A DNA stretch of 64,000 bases from Saccharothrix obliqua (GTDB lineage: Bacteria; Actinomycetota; Actinomycetes; Mycobacteriales; Pseudonocardiaceae), in assembly GCF_019375475.1 (NCBI RefSeq), contig NZ_JAHXGQ010000002.1:1-64000 (forward strand). Direction: 5' to 3'. Shown piece after piece: positions 1-12,408 of the stretch (position 1 is the first letter of the stretch; each line of letters opens with the position of its first letter). The notes under the pieces were generated by a model, which was not told the DNA's origin, searched no databases, and saw only the letters and a program-made list of their open reading frames with translations. Made by a program: the position numbers and the translations under genes.

Positions 1-3000
1 ATCACCCACCAACTCGTGCAACCACCACGCCCCGTCCACCTTCGGCCGCAACACCCGCGACACCTGATCAGGGGTGAGACCGGTGAGCGTGCCGTCGTCC
101 ACGACGCCCGCCGTGTGCACGACCGCGGTGGGCCGGTACGTGGCCACGACTTCCGCCAACGCGTCCCGGTCGGCGACGTCGCACGCGACCAGGTGGGCGG
201 TGGCGCCGAGGGCGGCCAGCTCGTCCCGCAGCTCCGCCGCGCCCGGCGCGTCCGGGCCGCGCCTGCCGAGCAGCACCAGCTCGCGGACGCCGTGCCGGGT
301 CGCGAGGTGCCGGGCCAGCACCGCGCCCAGCGCGCCGGTCGCACCGGTGACGAGCACCGGGCCGCTGCCCCACCGCACGGCCACGTCGGCGGACGGGGTG
401 CGGGCCAGGCGCGGCACCAGGACCTCGCCGCCACGCACGGCCACCTCCGGCTCGCCGAGCCGCAGCGCGGCGTCCAGCAGGTCCTCGCCGTTCTCGTCGA
501 CCGCGGCGAGCACGAACCGGCCGGGCTGCTCCGCCTGCGCGGTCCGCACCAGACCGCGCACGGCGGCGTGCGCCACGCCGTCCCGGATGACGATCGCCAC
601 CCGGCCTTCGGCTCCGCGCAACACCTCGAGCACGTGGTGCACGGCCTGTCGCGGGTCGAGGTCGGGCACCCGGTGCACGGCCGGCCCGTGTGCCGGGCCA
701 GGCCCCGTCCCGACCGGCACCGCGCGCCAGGTCAGGGCGTGCAGGCCGGAGCGCGGCCCGCCCCGGCCCAGCGGTCGCAGCGCCAGTTCCGCCACGGTCA
801 GCACCGGGTTGCCGGCGGCGTCCGCGACGACCACCGACACCGCCGAGCCGTGCCGGGTGAGCCTGGCGCGGGCCGCCGGCGCGGTGGAGTGCACGGTGAC
901 GCCGCTCCACGCGAACGGCAGCACCGGTTCCGCGGCGTCGTCCGCGACACCGGGCAGCAGCACGTGCAGCGCCGCGTCCAGGACCGCCGGGTGCACCAGG
1001 AAACCACCGCCCGCCAGCGGTTCCAGCTCGGCGAAGAGGTCGTCTCCCGCGCGGTGCAACGCCGTGAGCCGCCGGAAGGCCGGGCCGTAGTGGTAGCCGT
1101 GGTCGGCCAGCCGGTCGTACGCGCCGGTCAGGTCGACCTCCTCGGCGTGCGCGGGCCGCTCCAGCGGCGTGGCGGCGGGGTGTTCGGCGGTCAGCACCCC
1201 GGACGCGTGCAGCTCCCACGGCGCGGAGTCGTCGGGCCGCGCGTGCACCGCCACCGGGCGGCGGCCGTCCTCCTCCGGGCCCACGGTGACCTGGAGCAGC
1301 GCCGTGCCCAGCACCAGCGGCGCGGCGAGCGTCAGCTCCGCCAGGTGCGGGTGGCCGGTCCGCGCGCCCGCCGCCAGCGCGAGTTCGGCGAACGCCGTGC
1401 CGGGCAGCAGCACCTCGTCACGCACCCGGTGGTCGGCGAGCCAGTCGCCGCCGGACACGCGTCCGGTGAGCACGACCGTGTCGCCGCCCGCCAGCTCCAC
1501 CACCGCGCCGAGCAGGGGGTGCCGCGCGTCGCCCAGGCCGAGCGCGCCGGCGGACCGGGCGGCACGCGGGGCGTCCAGCCAGAACCGGCGGCCCTGGAAG
1601 CGGTAGGTCGGCAGCTCCACCGGTCGGGCGTCGCCGAAGTCCCACGTGACGGCCACGCCCCTGGTGTGCAGGACGCCCAGCGCGGTGAGCGCCGTCTCCA
1701 GCTCGGGTCGGCCGGAGCGCAGCACCGCGACGGCCGAGCCGGGTTCGGCGGTGAGGCACTGGCGGGCCAGGGCGGTCAGCACGCCGTCCGGGCCCAGTTC
1801 CACGAACTCGGTGGCGCCCAGCCGTTCCAGGGTGCGCACGCCGTCCAGGAACCGCACCGCCTCGCGGATGTGCCGGACCCAGTAGTCCGGCGACCGCAGC
1901 TGCTCCGCGGTGGCGGGTTCACCGGTCACGTCGGAGATCACCGTGATGGCGGGTTCCCGGAACGCCACACCCGCCAGGTCGGCGCGGAACCGGTCGAGCA
2001 CCTCGTCCATGTGCGGCGAGTGGAACGCGTGGCTCACCGGCAGCCGCCGGGTGCGCCGACCACGCGCGGACCACTCGGCGATCGCCCGCGCCACCGCCGG
2101 TTCGTCACCGGAGACGACGGTGGAGCGCGGCGCGTTGACGGCCGCGACGGCGAGCACGCCGCGCAGGCTCTCCCGCACCTCCTCCTCGGTCGCCTCGATG
2201 GCGGCCATCGCGCCGTCGTCACGCGCCGACTGCATGGCCCGACCGCGGGCGGCGACCAGCGTGCAGGCGTCGGCCAGGTCGAACACGCCCGCGACGTGCG
2301 CGGCGGCCACCTCGCCCACGGAGTGCCCGAGCAGGAGGTCCGGCCGCACGCCGTGGTGTTCCACGAACCGGTACAGCGCCACCTCGACGGCGAACAACGC
2401 GGCCTGCGTGAAGGCGGTCTGGTCCAGCAGCGCCGAGTCCGCGGTGTCCGCCTCGGCGAACAGGACCGCCTTGAGCGGGCGGTCCAGCACCGGGTCCAGG
2501 TGCTCGCACACCTCGTCCAGCGCGGCCCGGAACACCGGCGACCGCCGGTAGAGGTCGCGGCCCGTGCCGACGCGCTGGCTGCCCTGGCCGGTGAACAGGA
2601 ACGCGGTGCGGCCCCGACCGGAGCCGTCGCCGATCACCGGGTCCAGCAGCCCGTCCCGGCCCAGCACCACCGCGCGGCGCTCCAGGCGGGCGCGGCGGGC
2701 CAGCGTCCAGCCCACGTCGGCCGGGTCCGGGTCGTGCTCGCCCAGGTGGGCGTGCAGGGCGGCGGCCTGGGCACGCAGGGCGTCGTCGTCACGCGCGGAG
2801 AGCACCCACGGCACGACGTCCGGTGTCACGCGGTCGGCCTGCTCCGGTTCGGGGCCCTGCTCCAGGATCACGTGCGCGTTGGTGCCGCTGATGCCGAACG
2901 ACGAGACCGCGGCACGACGGGGCCGGTCGGCGGTCCACTCGCGGGGTTCGGTGAGCAGTTCCACCGCGCCCGACGACCAGTCCACGTGGCTGGTGGGTTC

Positions 3001-4125
3001 CTCGGCGTGCAGGGTGCGCGGCATCACGCCGTGCCGCATCGCCTGCACCACCTTGATGATCCCGCCCACACCCGCCGCCGCCTGCGCGTGCCCGATGTTC
3101 GACTTGAGCGAGCCCAGCCACAGCGGTCGCACGCGGTCCTGCCCGTAGGTGGCGAGCAGGGCCTGCGCCTCGATCGGGTCGCCGAGCCGGGTCCCCGTGC
3201 CGTGCGCCTCCACCAGGTCGACGTCCGCCGTGGTGAGACGGGCCGAGGCCAGCGCGGCGCGGATCACCCGTTCCTGCGACGGGCCGTTCGGCGCGGTGAG
3301 CCCGTTGGACGCGCCATCGGAGTTCACCGCCGAACCACGCAGCACCGCCAGCACCCGGTGGCCGCGCTCGCGCGCGTCGGACAGCCGTTCCACCAGCAGC
3401 AGGCCCACGCCCTCGGACCAACCCGTGCCGTCCGCGCCGTCGGCGAACGACTTGCAGCGCCCGTCGGCGGACAGGCCGCGCTGCCGCGAGAACTCCACGA
3501 ACGTGCCGGGACCCGCCATGACCGTGACCCCGCCCGCCAGCGCCAGGTCGCACTCGCCCTGCCGCAACGCGTTCGCGGCCAGGTGCAACGCCACCAACGA
3601 CGACGAGCACGCCGTGTCGACGGTGATCGCCGGGCCCTCCAGCCCGTAGGTGTAGGCCAGGCGACCGGAGACGACGCTGGAGGTGTTGCCCGCCAGCAGG
3701 AAGCCCTCCACCTCGTCCGGCGTGGCGGGCAGCCGCGAGGCGTAGTCGTCGTACATCACGCCGGTGAACACACCGGTCCGGCTGCCACGCAGCGCGGCGG
3801 GGTCGATGCCCGCGTCCTCGAACGTCTCCCACGCGGTTTCCAGCAGCAGCCGCTGCTGCGGGTCGGTGGCCAGCGCCTCGCGTGGCGACATGCCGAAGAA
3901 GTCCGCGTCGAACAGGTCCGCGTCGTGTAGGAACCCACCGGACTTCGCGTACGTCGTGCCCAGCCGCTCCGGGTCCGGGTCGTACAGGGCGTCGACGTCC
4001 CAGCCGCGGTTGGTCGGGAAACCGGTGATGGCGTCCCGACCTTCGGCCACCAGCCGCCACAGGTCCTCCGGCGACCGCACACCGCCCGGGTACCGGCACG
4101 CCATGCCGACGATCGCGATCGGCTC
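1..4125 (-). other. PKS extension module 2: KS-AT-DH-KR, cut by the window edge
   Basis: KS has DTACSSS with Cys2750. AT has GHSVGE near 2311-2331 and HAFHSPHMD near 2007-2039 (malonyl type). DH reads [10 protein letters not shown] at His3476, with Asp in place of the usual Gly of HxxxGxxxxP; the second catalytic region LDAALH is intact. KR has TGATGALG near 322-358 and VDD in HTAGVVDD near 94-120, which keeps the B-type Asp. The KR catalytic Tyr and the ACP lie beyond base 1. Confidence 0.9.
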
Positions 4126-7100
4126 GTCGGCACGCGTGGTGGCCCGCACCTCCGCCTTCCGGGCGCCCGCCGCCAGGAACGCGGCCAGCGCGACCGGCGT
4201 CGGGTGGTCGAACACCAGCGTGGTGGGCAGCTTCCGGCCGGTCGCGGCGATCAGCCGGTTGCGCAGGTCCACGCCCGCCAGCGAGTCGAAGCCCTGGTCG
4301 CGGAACGCCTTCTCCGGGTCGACGGCGGTGGCGTCGACGTGCCCGAGCGCCGCCGCGGCCAGCGACCGCACCAGGTCCAGCGCGGTGTCGCCGGTGAGCC
4401 CGGCGACGGGTTTGGCGGTCCGCCGCCGCACCAGGCCGCGCAACGGGGCGGGCACCACGTCACCGTCCACCTTGGACGGTTCCAGCGCGGCGGGCACGAG
4501 CAACGCCGCGTCACCCGCCAGCGCCCGGTCGAGCAGGGCCAGCCCGCGTGCCGGGTCCAGCGGCGCCACCCCGGCCCGCGCCCAGCGGGCCAGGTCGGTG
4601 GCCCCGAGCCCGTCGCCCATGCCCGCGCCCCACAGGCCCCACGCCAGCGAGGTCGCCGGGAGGCCACGCGCGTGGCGGTGGGCGGCCAACGCGTCCAGGT
4701 AGGCGTTGGCGGCGGCGTAGTTGGCCTGGCCCGCCGTGCCGAGGATGCCGGAGATCGAGGAGAACAACACGAACGCCCGCACGTCGCCGACCAGCTCGTG
4801 CAGGTGGCGTGCCGCGAGCGCCTTGGGCGCGAGCACCCGGTCCACCTGCTCGCCGGTCAACGCCGTCGTGGTGGCGTCGTCCAGCACGCCCGCGGCGTGG
4901 ATCACGGCGGACAGCCGCTCGCCCGCGAGGAGTTCCGCCAGGGCCGCGCGGTCGGCCACGTCGACGGCGACGACCCGCGCGCCGAGTTCGTCGGCCAGCT
5001 CGCGGGCGCCCGGCGCGTCCAGGCCGCGCCTGCCGACCAGCAGCAGGTCCCGCACGCCGTGGTGCTCGTGCAGGTGCCGCGCGACCAGCGCGCCGAGGCC
5101 GCCCGTGCCGCCGGTGATCAGCACCGTGCCGTCGAGCCGGGTGGGCTCCCCGAGGTCCACGCGGACCAGCCGGGGCACGACGAAACCGCCGTCCCGCACC
5201 GCGACCTGCGGTTCGCCGGTCGCGACCGCGGCGGGCACGGCCGACTCGTCGGCGGCGTCCACCACGACCACGCGGTCCGGGTGCTCCGACTGCACGGTCC
5301 GCACCAGGCCCCACACGGCGGCGTTCGCCAGGTCGTCCACCGGCTCACCGGGCCGGGCCGCGACCGCGTGGCGGGTGTGGAACACCAGCCGGTCACCGTC
5401 GTCGTGCTCCTCGGCCAGCCAGTCCTTGATCAGCCCGAGCGCGCGGCGCACGGCCACGCCCGGGTCGTCGGTGTCGGCGGGCGGCACCACGACCAGGTCG
5501 CCGAGCGGCTCGCCGCCGGGCACACCGGTCCACTCGACGGTGAACGTGGAACTGCCCGCGACGCCGTCCTTGGCGACCGACCGCAGCGTGATGCCGTCGA
5601 TCCGGCCCAGCGGCGCACCCGCGCCGTCCGCCACGTCCACCGCGAACGTGTCCGCGCCGGCCGGTGTGACGCGGACGCGCAACGCCGTGACGCCGGGCGC
5701 GGCCAGTTCCACGCCGCTCCACGCGAACGGCAGCCGGATGTGACCGGGTGCGGCGGGGACCATCACCAGCGGGTGCAGCACCGCGTCCAGCAACGCCGGG
5801 TGCACCACGAACTCCTCGGCGGGCGCGGGCACCGACACCTCGGCGTAGGTGGTGTCGCCGTCCCGCCACAGGCGGCGCAGGCCCCGGAACGGCTCGCCGT
5901 AGTCGTAGCCCAGCGCGGCGAGCCGGTCGTAGGCGTCGTCCAGCGGCTCCTCCGGCACGTCCGGCGGCCACGGGAACGCTTCGGCGGGTGTGGCTGCCGC
6001 GGCGAGCGTGCCGGACGCGTGCCGCTGCCACGCGTCCCGCCGCGAGTGCACGGTGAACCGGCCGTCCCGCACGGCGACCTGCACCTGCACGACGCCGTCC
6101 GCGGGCACCACCAGCGGCGCCTCCAGCGCCAGGTCCTCCACGCGCGGCAGGCCGACCCGCTCCCCCGCCGCGAGCGCCAGCTCCAGGAACGCCGTGCCGG
6201 GCACCAGGACCGCGCCGTTGACGACGTGCCCGGCCAGCCACGGCTGCGCGGTCAGCGACACCTCGCCGGACAGCACGACCTCGTCCCGGTCGGCCAGCTC
6301 CACCGCCGTGGTCACCAGGCCGGCGGTGCCGGTGGCCCGCGACGTGAGCCAGTACCGGTCCCGGCGGAACGGGTAGGTGGGCACGTCGGCCCGCTCCGCG
6401 CCCGGCACGAACGACGCCACGTCCAGCGGCGCGCCGTGGGCGTGCGCGTGGGCCATGCCCCGCACCGCCGTGGTCGCCTCCGGCTTGCCCGCCCGGCCGA
6501 GGGCGACCGCCACGGCGCCGGCGGCCTGCGCGAGCGGCGCGAGGACGGCGTCCGGGCCGATCTCCACGAACACCTTCGCGCCCGCCTGCTCCAAGCCGCG
6601 CACGGCGTCCAGGAACCGCACGGTGGCGCGGATCTGGCGCACCCAGTGCTCGGCGTCGGCTTCGAGGACTTCGCCGGTCACCGTGGAGATGACGGGGACG
6701 CGGGCGGCGTGGTGGGTGACGGTCGCCGCGACCGCGCGGAACTCGTCGAGCACGTCGTCCATGTGCGGCGAGTGGAACGCATGGCTCACCCGGAGCCGAC
6801 GCGTGCGGTCGAACCGGGCGGCGAACGCCGTGACGGCGTCCTCGTCACCCGCCAGCACCACCGAGTCGGGGCTGTTCACGGCCGCCAGCGCGACACCCGC
6901 CGGCAGGTCGCCGAGGTCCTCCTCGGCCGCCTGGACGGCGATCATCACGCCACCGGACCGCGCCCGGTGCATCAGCCGGCCGCGGGCGGCGACCAGCTTC
7001 GCCGCGTCGTCCAGGGTGAGCACGCCCGCCACGTGCGCGGCGACCAGCTCGCCGACGGAGTGTCCCGCCAGCAGGTCCGGCACCAGGCCGTGGTGCTCGG

Positions 7101-10100
7101 CGAGCCGGTGCAGGGCGGTCTCGTACGCGAACAACGCGGGCTGCGTGTAGCGGGTCTCGTGCAACCGGGTGTCGTCGCCGAACACCAGGTCCTCCAGCGG
7201 CACGTCCAGGTGGGGCGCGAACGCGGCCACCGCGGCGTCGAACGCCTCGGCGAACACGGGGTACGCCGCGTGCAGCTCGCGCCCCATGCCGGCGTGCTGC
7301 GCGCCCTGGCCGGTGAACAGGAACGCCGTGCGACCGCCGGGTGCGGCGCGACCGGTCAGCGGCGCGGCCAGGAAGTCGTCGGGTTCGACGCCGACGACCA
7401 CGGCCCGGTGGTCGAACCGGGTGCGCTCGGCGAGCGCGCGGGCGACCTCCGCGACGTCGGCGCGACCACGCACGCCCTCCCAGTGGGCGATCGCGGAGCC
7501 GGGGTCGTGGCCGCTGAACACCCACGGGACCGGCGTGGTCACCGGGGTCTCCGCCGGCTCGTGCGCGTCGCCCTGCTCCAGCACCAGGTGCGCGTTGGTG
7601 CCGCTGATGCCGAACGACGAGATGCCCGCCCGGCGCGGGCGGCCGTGCTCGGGCCACGCGCGGGCCTCGGTGAGGAGTTCCACCCGGCCCGCGGACCAGT
7701 CGACCCGCGGGGTGGGCTCGGCGACGTGCAGCGTGCGCGGCAGCACGCCGTGCCGCATCGCCTCCACCAGCTTGATCACACCGCCCACGCCCGCCGCCGC
7801 CTGCGCGTGGCCGATGTTCGACTTGAGCGAGCCCAGCCACAGCGGCCGGTCGCGGTCCCGGCCGTAGGCGGCGATGATCGCCTCGGCCTCGATCGGGTCG
7901 CCCAGCGACGTGCCGGTGCCGTGCGCCTCGACCGCGTCCACGTCCGCGGGCGCCAGGCCGGCGTCCGCGAGCGCCTGCCGGATGACCCGCTGCTGGGACC
8001 CGCCGTTCGGCGCGGTGAGCCCGTTGGACGCGCCGTCGGAGTTGATCGCGCTGCCCCGGATCGTCGCGAGCACGCGGTGGCCGTTGCGCCGCGCGTCGGA
8101 GAGCCGTTCCAGGACCAGGAGGCCGACGCCCTCCGCCCACACCGTGCCGTCCGCGTCGGCGGAGAACGACTTGCAGCGCGCGTCGGCAGCCAGGCCGTGC
8201 TGGCGGGAGAACTCCAGGAACATGCCCGGCGTGGCCATCACCGCGACACCGCCCGCGATGGCCGTGCTCGACTCGCCGCTGCGCAGCGACCGCACCGCCA
8301 GGTGCAGCGCGACCAGCGACGAGGAGCACGCCGTGTCGACGGTGAGCGCCGGACCGACCAGCCCGAGCTGGTAGGCGATGCGGCCGGACATGACGCTCGG
8401 CGTCGCACCCGTCAGCACGTGGCCCTCGGCCTGCTCGGACGCCTCGTGCATCCGCGGCCCGTAGTCACCCGCCGTGCCGCCGACGAACACGCCGGTCCGG
8501 CTGCCGCGCAACGACTCCGGGTCGATGCCCGCCCGTTCCACCGCCTCCCAGGCGGTGTGCAGCAGGAGGCGTTGCTGGGGGTCCATGGCGAGCGCTTCGC
8601 GGGGCGAGACGCCGAAGAAGGCCGGGTCGAACTCGGCCGCGCCGGCCAGGAAACCCCCCTCACGCACGTAGCTCGCGCCCGAGCGGTCCGGGTCGGGGTG
8701 GTACAGGTCGGCGGGCCAGCCCCGGTCCGCGGGGAACGGCCCGACGGCGTCCCGCTCGTCGACCACGAGCCGCCACAGGTCGTCCGGCGACGCCACGCCG
8801 CCCGGGAACCGGCACGCCATGCCCACGATCGCGATCGGCTCGTCCCCACCGGTGTCCACCACGGGCTCCTCGGTGGTGTCGGCGGCCTTGAGGAAGTCGA
8901 CGACCGCGTTCGGCGTGGGGTGCTCGAACAGCAGGCCGGTCGGCAGCACGCGCCCGGTGGCGGTGGCCAGGTTCTCCCGCAGCTCGACGCCCATCAGGGA
9001 GTCGAAGCCGAGGTCGCGGAACGGGCGACGCGGGTCCACCGCACCCGGTTCCGCGCCCAGCACGGCGGCCACGTGGGCGGTGACCAGCTCCGCGACGTCC
9101 CGGGCGGGCTGACCGGCCGCCGCGGCCGGCCGCTCGTCCAGCCAGTGCCGTTCGCGCTGGAACGCGTAGGTGGGCAGCTTCACGCGACGTCCCCGGAACG
9201 CCGTCCAGTCCACCGCGACGCCACGCGCGTGCACGGCGGCGAACGCGGTGACGGCGGTGGTCGGCTCGTCGTGGTCCTTGCGCATCAACGGGAACGCGCG
9301 GACACCGGCGTCGGCGGCGAGCGCGGAGAGCACCCCGTCCGGTCCGGCCTCGACCAGCGTGGTGACGTCGAGGCGACGCAGCGCGTCGTGGAAGCGCACG
9401 GGTTCGCGGACCTGCCGGACCCAGTATTCGGGGTCGGTCAGGTCGGCGTCGGGCGTGACCGAGGAGACCACGGGTACGCGTGGCGCGTGGAACTCCAGCC
9501 CGCGCACGACGGCGCGGAACTCGTCCAGCATCGGGTCCATCAGGGGCGAGTGGAAGGCATGGCTCACCGCGAGCCGCTTCGTCCGGTACCCGTTGGCGCG
9601 CAACGCTCCGGCGTACTCGACCACGGCTTCTTCCAACCCGGACAACACGACGGCACGCGGCCCGTTGACGGCGGCGAGCGCGACACCGGCGGGGAGTTCG
9701 AGTTCGGCCTCCGCCGCCTCGACCGCGACCATCGCGCCACCGGCGGGCAACGCCCGCATCAGCCTGCCGCGCGCGGCGACCAGGGTGCACGCGTCGGGCA
9801 GCGACAGGACGCCCGCGACGTGCGCGGCGGCGATCTCGCCGATCGAGTGGCCGACCAGCACCGAGGGCGTGAGGCCCCACGACTCGGCGAGCCGGTGCGC
9901 GGCCACCTCGACGGCGAACAGGGCGGGCTGGGTCCACCCGGTGTCGTCCAGCCCCCGGCCGGTGGCGACGACGTCCCGGAGTCGGGGGTCGAACCGGGCG
10001 ATCACCTCGTCGAACGCCCGCGCGTAGGCGGGGAACGCCTGGTGGAGGGCGAGACCCATGCCGGGGCGCTGCGCGCCTTGGCCGGTGAAGAGCACTCCCA

Positions 10101-11856
10101 GCGAGCCGTCGGCGACCGTGCCGCGGACGACGTCGGCGGCCGGCTCACCGGCGGCGAGCGCGGCCAGACCCGCGTCGAGGGAGGCCCGGTCGTGCGCGAC
10201 GACGACGGCCCGGTGCTCGAAGGCGGTGCGCGTGGTGGCCGAGGACCAGGCCAGGTCCCGCAGTGCGCCGGGCACACCGCGCAACCGCTCCGCCTGCCCC
10301 CGCAAAGCCTCCGCACTGCGGCCCGACAGCGGAACCGGCACCACCTCGGCACCACGCACCGGCTCGGGACCCCGCACCGCCGCCGCACCACGCACCGGCC
10401 CCACTTCGGGGCTCGGCACCGCTCCGCCGCTCGACACCGCCCTGTGGTTCAGCACCCCTCCGCCGCTCGGCACCGCCCCGGCGTCCCGCACGACCCCGGC
10501 ACCGCTCTCACCCGAGTCCGCCGACGCCTTCTCCGCCGGCTCGCCGTGGGCGCTCGCGGCCCGACCGGCGGGCACCGCGCCCGCGACCACCGACGGCTCG
10601 GCCACGACCAGGTGGCAGTTGGTCCCACCCATGCCGAACGAGCTGACCCCCGCCACCAGCGGCCGGTCGTCGTGCGGCCACCCCGACAGTCCCGTGTGGA
10701 CGGACAGGTTGTGCTCGTCCAGCCGCACCGCCGGGTTGGGCGTGGCGAAGTTCAGGCTCGCCGGGAGTTCCCGGTGCCGGATCGCGAGCAACGCCTTCAG
10801 CAACCCCGTGACACCCGCCGCGCCCTCCAGGTGCCCGACGTTCGTCTTCACCGAACCCACCGCCAACGGCTCGGCACGCCCGCCGAACACGGCGCCCAGG
10901 CCCGCCGCCTCGACCGGGTCGCCGACCGGCGTGCCGGTGCCGTGCAGCTCCACGTACTGCACCGCCTCCGGCCCGATCCCGGCCCGCCGCTGCGCCGCGC
11001 GCACCACGGCGGCCTGGGATTCCGGACCGGGGACGGTGAGGCCGGGTGTCGCGCCGTCGTTGTTGACCGCGCTGCCCAGCAGCACCCCGTACACGTCGTC
11101 GCCGTCCGCCAACGCCACGCGCAACGGCTTCAGCACCAACACCACCGCGCCCTCGCCACGCACGTAGCCGTTGGCCCGCGCGTCGAACGTGTAGCACCGG
11201 CCGTCCGGCGACAACCCGCCGAACTTGTCCGCGCCCAACGCCCCTTCGGCGAGGATGTTCAGGTTCACGCCCGCCGCGAGAGCCAACGGCGACTCGCCGG
11301 AGCGCACGCTCTCCGCCGCGAGGTGCACGGCGACCAACGACGAGGACTGCGCGGTGTCCACGACGACGCTCGGCCCGCGCAGGTCCAACGCGTACGACAC
11401 CCGGTTGGCGATGATCCCCCGGTGCGTGCCGGTGTTGGTGTGCTGGGTGATCTTCCCCCGCCCCAGCACCAGACCCGCGTAGTCGTCGCGCAACGCGCCC
11501 ACGAACACCGACGTCGCCGTGCCGGCGAGCGCGCCCGGCACGATGCCCGCGTCCTCCAGCGCCGCCCACGCGAGTTCCAGCACCAGGCGTTGCTGCGGGT
11601 CGGTCGCCGCGGCCTCGCGGGGCGAGATGCCGAAGAAGCCGGCGTCGAAATCGCCCACGGCGTCCAGGAACGCGCCGAACCGCGTGCCGCGCACCGCGCG
11701 CGTGGCCGGTGCCAACGCCTCCCAGCGATCGCCCGGCAGCTCCGTCACGGCGTCGCGGCCCTCGCGCAGCAGGCGCCAGAACGCCGCCGGGTCCGCCGCG
11801 CCCGGCAGCTCGCACGAGACGCCGACCACCGCGACCGCGTCGTCCAGGTTCCTCAT
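1..11856 (-). CDS. Modular type I polyketide synthase, first subunit (partial at its C-terminus)
   Basis: One uninterrupted reading frame of 3952 codons starts with ATG at 11856, preceded by GGAGGG seven bases upstream, and is still open at base 1. Visible order: KSQ-AT-ACP, KS-AT-DH-KR-ACP, KS-AT-DH-KR. There is no N-terminal docking helix; the protein opens directly with the loading KS, so it is the first subunit of the line. All three AT domains carry HAFH, the pattern associated with malonyl-CoA. The predicted chain is acetate-primed, with a double bond laid down by each extension module. No TE or reductase domain is visible because the gene leaves the window, so the release mode is unknown. 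The gene is divergent from the SnoaL-like/aminotransferase operon at 12033. Assignment to modular PKS is certain; specificities are from family motifs. Confidence 0.98.
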   Translation of the reverse strand, partial: MRNLDDAVAVVGVSCELPGAADPAAFWRLLREGRDAVTELPGDRWEALAPATRAVRGTRFGAFLDAVGDFDAGFFGISPREAAATDPQQRLVLELAWAALEDAGIVPGALAGTATSVFVGALRDDYAGLVLGRGKITQHTNTGTHRGIIANRVSYALDLRGPSVVVDTAQSSSLVAVHLAAESVRSGESPLALAAGVNLNILAEGALGADKFGGLSPDGRCYTFDARANGYVRGEGAVVLVLKPLRVALADGDDVYGVLLGSAVNNDGATPGLTVPGPESQAAVVRAAQRRAGIGPEAVQYVELHGTGTPVGDPVEAAGLGAVFGGRAEPLAVGSVKTNVGHLEGAAGVTGLLKALLAIRHRELPASLNFATPNPAVRLDEHNLSVHTGLSGWPHDDRPLVAGVSSFGMGGTNCHLVVAEPSVVAGAVPAGRAASAHGEPAEKASADSGESGAGVVRDAGAVPSGGGVLNHRAVSSGGAVPSPEVGPVRGAAAVRGPEPVRGAEVVPVPLSGRSAEALRGQAERLRGVPGALRDLAWSSATTRTAFEHRAVVVAHDRASLDAGLAALAAGEPAADVVRGTVADGSLGVLFTGQGAQRPGMGLALHQAFPAYARAFDEVIARFDPRLRDVVATGRGLDDTGWTQPALFAVEVAAHRLAESWGLTPSVLVGHSIGEIAAAHVAGVLSLPDACTLVAARGRLMRALPAGGAMVAVEAAEAELELPAGVALAAVNGPRAVVLSGLEEAVVEYAGALRANGYRTKRLAVSHAFHSPLMDPMLDEFRAVVRGLEFHAPRVPVVSSVTPDADLTDPEYWVRQVREPVRFHDALRRLDVTTLVEAGPDGVLSALAADAGVRAFPLMRKDHDEPTTAVTAFAAVHARGVAVDWTAFRGRRVKLPTYAFQRERHWLDERPAAAAGQPARDVAELVTAHVAAVLGAEPGAVDPRRPFRDLGFDSLMGVELRENLATATGRVLPTGLLFEHPTPNAVVDFLKAADTTEEPVVDTGGDEPIAIVGMACRFPGGVASPDDLWRLVVDERDAVGPFPADRGWPADLYHPDPDRSGASYVREGGFLAGAAEFDPAFFGVSPREALAMDPQQRLLLHTAWEAVERAGIDPESLRGSRTGVFVGGTAGDYGPRMHEASEQAEGHVLTGATPSVMSGRIAYQLGLVGPALTVDTACSSSLVALHLAVRSLRSGESSTAIAGGVAVMATPGMFLEFSRQHGLAADARCKSFSADADGTVWAEGVGLLVLERLSDARRNGHRVLATIRGSAINSDGASNGLTAPNGGSQQRVIRQALADAGLAPADVDAVEAHGTGTSLGDPIEAEAIIAAYGRDRDRPLWLGSLKSNIGHAQAAAGVGGVIKLVEAMRHGVLPRTLHVAEPTPRVDWSAGRVELLTEARAWPEHGRPRRAGISSFGISGTNAHLVLEQGDAHEPAETPVTTPVPWVFSGHDPGSAIAHWEGVRGRADVAEVARALAERTRFDHRAVVVGVEPDDFLAAPLTGRAAPGGRTAFLFTGQGAQHAGMGRELHAAYPVFAEAFDAAVAAFAPHLDVPLEDLVFGDDTRLHETRYTQPALFAYETALHRLAEHHGLVPDLLAGHSVGELVAAHVAGVLTLDDAAKLVAARGRLMHRARSGGVMIAVQAAEEDLGDLPAGVALAAVNSPDSVVLAGDEDAVTAFAARFDRTRRLRVSHAFHSPHMDDVLDEFRAVAATVTHHAARVPVISTVTGEVLEADAEHWVRQIRATVRFLDAVRGLEQAGAKVFVEIGPDAVLAPLAQAAGAVAVALGRAGKPEATTAVRGMAHAHAHGAPLDVASFVPGAERADVPTYPFRRDRYWLTSRATGTAGLVTTAVELADRDEVVLSGEVSLTAQPWLAGHVVNGAVLVPGTAFLELALAAGERVGLPRVEDLALEAPLVVPADGVVQVQVAVRDGRFTVHSRRDAWQRHASGTLAAAATPAEAFPWPPDVPEEPLDDAYDRLAALGYDYGEPFRGLRRLWRDGDTTYAEVSVPAPAEEFVVHPALLDAVLHPLVMVPAAPGHIRLPFAWSGVELAAPGVTALRVRVTPAGADTFAVDVADGAGAPLGRIDGITLRSVAKDGVAGSSTFTVEWTGVPGGEPLGDLVVVPPADTDDPGVAVRRALGLIKDWLAEEHDDGDRLVFHTRHAVAARPGEPVDDLANAAVWGLVRTVQSEHPDRVVVVDAADESAVPAAVATGEPQVAVRDGGFVVPRLVRVDLGEPTRLDGTVLITGGTGGLGALVARHLHEHHGVRDLLLVGRRGLDAPGARELADELGARVVAVDVADRAALAELLAGERLSAVIHAAGVLDDATTTALTGEQVDRVLAPKALAARHLHELVGDVRAFVLFSSISGILGTAGQANYAAANAYLDALAAHRHARGLPATSLAWGLWGAGMGDGLGATDLARWARAGVAPLDPARGLALLDRALAGDAALLVPAALEPSKVDGDVVPAPLRGLVRRRTAKPVAGLTGDTALDLVRSLAAAALGHVDATAVDPEKAFRDQGFDSLAGVDLRNRLIAATGRKLPTTLVFDHPTPVALAAFLAAGARKAEVRATTRADEPIAIVGMACRYPGGVRSPEDLWRLVAEGRDAITGFPTNRGWDVDALYDPDPERLGTTYAKSGGFLHDADLFDADFFGMSPREALATDPQQRLLLETAWETFEDAGIDPAALRGSRTGVFTGVMYDDYASRLPATPDEVEGFLLAGNTSSVVSGRLAYTYGLEGPAITVDTACSSSLVALHLAANALRQGECDLALAGGVTVMAGPGTFVEFSRQRGLSADGRCKSFADGADGTGWSEGVGLLLVERLSDARERGHRVLAVLRGSAVNSDGASNGLTAPNGPSQERVIRAALASARLTTADVDLVEAHGTGTRLGDPIEAQALLATYGQDRVRPLWLGSLKSNIGHAQAAAGVGGIIKVVQAMRHGVMPRTLHAEEPTSHVDWSSGAVELLTEPREWTADRPRRAAVSSFGISGTNAHVILEQGPEPEQADRVTPDVVPWVLSARDDDALRAQAAALHAHLGEHDPDPADVGWTLARRARLERRAVVLGRDGLLDPVIGDGSGRGRTAFLFTGQGSQRVGTGRDLYRRSPVFRAALDEVCEHLDPVLDRPLKAVLFAEADTADSALLDQTAFTQAALFAVEVALYRFVEHHGVRPDLLLGHSVGEVAAAHVAGVFDLADACTLVAARGRAMQSARDDGAMAAIEATEEEVRESLRGVLAVAAVNAPRSTVVSGDEPAVARAIAEWSARGRRTRRLPVSHAFHSPHMDEVLDRFRADLAGVAFREPAITVISDVTGEPATAEQLRSPDYWVRHIREAVRFLDGVRTLERLGATEFVELGPDGVLTALARQCLTAEPGSAVAVLRSGRPELETALTALGVLHTRGVAVTWDFGDARPVELPTYRFQGRRFWLDAPRAARSAGALGLGDARHPLLGAVVELAGGDTVVLTGRVSGGDWLADHRVRDEVLLPGTAFAELALAAGARTGHPHLAELTLAAPLVLGTALLQVTVGPEEDGRRPVAVHARPDDSAPWELHASGVLTAEHPAATPLERPAHAEEVDLTGAYDRLADHGYHYGPAFRRLTALHRAGDDLFAELEPLAGGGFLVHPAVLDAALHVLLPGVADDAAEPVLPFAWSGVTVHSTAPAARARLTRHGSAVSVVVADAAGNPVLTVAELALRPLGRGGPRSGLHALTWRAVPVGTGPGPAHGPAVHRVPDLDPRQAVHHVLEVLRGAEGRVAIVIRDGVAHAAVRGLVRTAQAEQPGRFVLAAVDENGEDLLDAALRLGEPEVAVRGGEVLVPRLARTPSADVAVRWGSGPVLVTGATGALGAVLARHLATRHGVRELVLLGRRGPDAPGAAELRDELAALGATAHLVACDVADRDALAEVVATYRPTAVVHTAGVVDDGTLTGLTPDQVSRVLRPKVDGAWWLHELVGD
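4210..8853 (-). other. PKS extension module 1: KS-AT-DH-KR-ACP
   Basis: KS has DTACSSS with Cys at residue 1177. AT has GHSVGE and HAFHSPHMD (malonyl type). DH has the catalytic pattern [10 protein letters not shown] (His1877, the HxxxGxxxxP motif) and a second-site Asp in LDAVLH. KR has the NADPH motif GGTGGLG, LDD in HAAGVLDD (B-type) and the catalytic Tyr2380 in [14 protein letters not shown] has GFDSLAG near 4280. Expected output is a trans-enoyl thioester. Confidence 0.92.
8890..11856 (-). other. PKS loading module: KSQ-AT-ACP
   Basis: The first KS reads DTAQSSS at its active site: the nucleophile Cys is Gln170 (codon at 11347-11349). This is the KSQ type, which decarboxylates malonyl-ACP to make the starter instead of condensing. 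The AT has [12 protein letters not shown] near 10070-10099, GHSIGE near 9840-9859 and HAFHSP near 9545-9562, so malonyl is loaded and acetyl results. The ACP has GFDSLMG near 8991-9010. Between KS and AT lies an unusually long, repetitive linker (about residues 422-508). Confidence 0.93.
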
Positions 11857-12032
11857 CGACCAGCCCTCCGCAGGTGGGTGCCTTCGGATCCGTTCCTACC
11901 CAGTGATTCCGCGGGACCAGTCACGAACCGGTCGTCGCGCGTTCCACCGACAGCCGGATTACCGGTCCGTGACCGCGCTCTGGTTAGCGTCGGCCGCGTT
12001 ACCCGCTCGACCCGGAGAAGAGGATCGCGGCC
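11857..12032. promoter_or_regulatory. Divergent promoter region, PKS versus SnoaL-like/aminotransferase operon
   Basis: This 176-bp spacer must hold both start sites. On the + strand a TAGCGT at 11986-11991 is a candidate -10 for the rightward operon. The element at 11969-11981 reads, on the minus strand, AGAGCGCGGTCAC; a 12/13 match sits upstream of the other SnoaL-like gene (16646-16658), and its AGAGCG core also occurs in the SARP boxes at 17830 and 28409. Exact start sites are not visible. Confidence 0.5.
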
Positions 12033-12407
12033 ATGACGACGAACTTCGCGCTGCCCGAGGAAGCGACCGAGATGACCGCCCTGTACGTCCGCGCGATGAA
12101 CTCGGGCGACGTCGAGGCGGTGCTGTCGCTCTACACCGAGGACGCGGTGTCCGTGTGGGACCCGGAGAAGCCGATCAGCGGCGAGGAGCACGAGCGCGCG
12201 GTGCGCGAGTTCATGGCGCAGAAGCCCGTGATGCGTGCCGAGGTCAAGGAGTCCTACGTGACCGGCGACACGACGCTGCTGGTGGTCGACTGGTCGTTCG
12301 ACGTCCCCGGTTCGGAAACGCTCACCGGCACCGGCCTGGACGTGTTGCGGCGCGGCGAGGACGGCAAGTGGCGGTACGCGATCGACAACCCGTTCGGCGA
12401 CAACTGA
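12033..12407 (+). CDS. NTF2/SnoaL-like protein (first of two in the cluster)
   Basis: 124 residues, one NTF2-like alpha-beta barrel. Visible family features are the helical start with AMNSGDVEAVLSLYTEDAV and a C-terminal strand pattern with RRGEDGKWRYAIDNP. No signal peptide, so cytoplasmic. NTF2/SnoaL-like proteins in polyketide pathways act as cyclases, isomerases or hydrolases; in streptazone-type alkaloid pathways, as I recall, an NTF2-like protein acts as a cyclase. ATG at 12033 follows GGAGAAGAGG. It ends one base before the aminotransferase start, so the two are translationally coupled. A remote homologue lies at 16171-16587. The reaction cannot be read from the sequence. Confidence 0.85.
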   Translation: MTTNFALPEEATEMTALYVRAMNSGDVEAVLSLYTEDAVSVWDPEKPISGEEHERAVREFMAQKPVMRAEVKESYVTGDTTLLVVDWSFDVPGSETLTGTGLDVLRRGEDGKWRYAIDNPFGDN

Positions 12408-12408
12408 C

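Noticed and set aside
4204-12036. A 2610-codon open frame on the plus strand opposite the PKS, and a 1304-codon one at 16-3930
   Set aside because: They are GC-rich antisense frames; the translation is Arg/His/Gln-rich with no domains, while the opposite strand encodes complete PKS domains without a stop.
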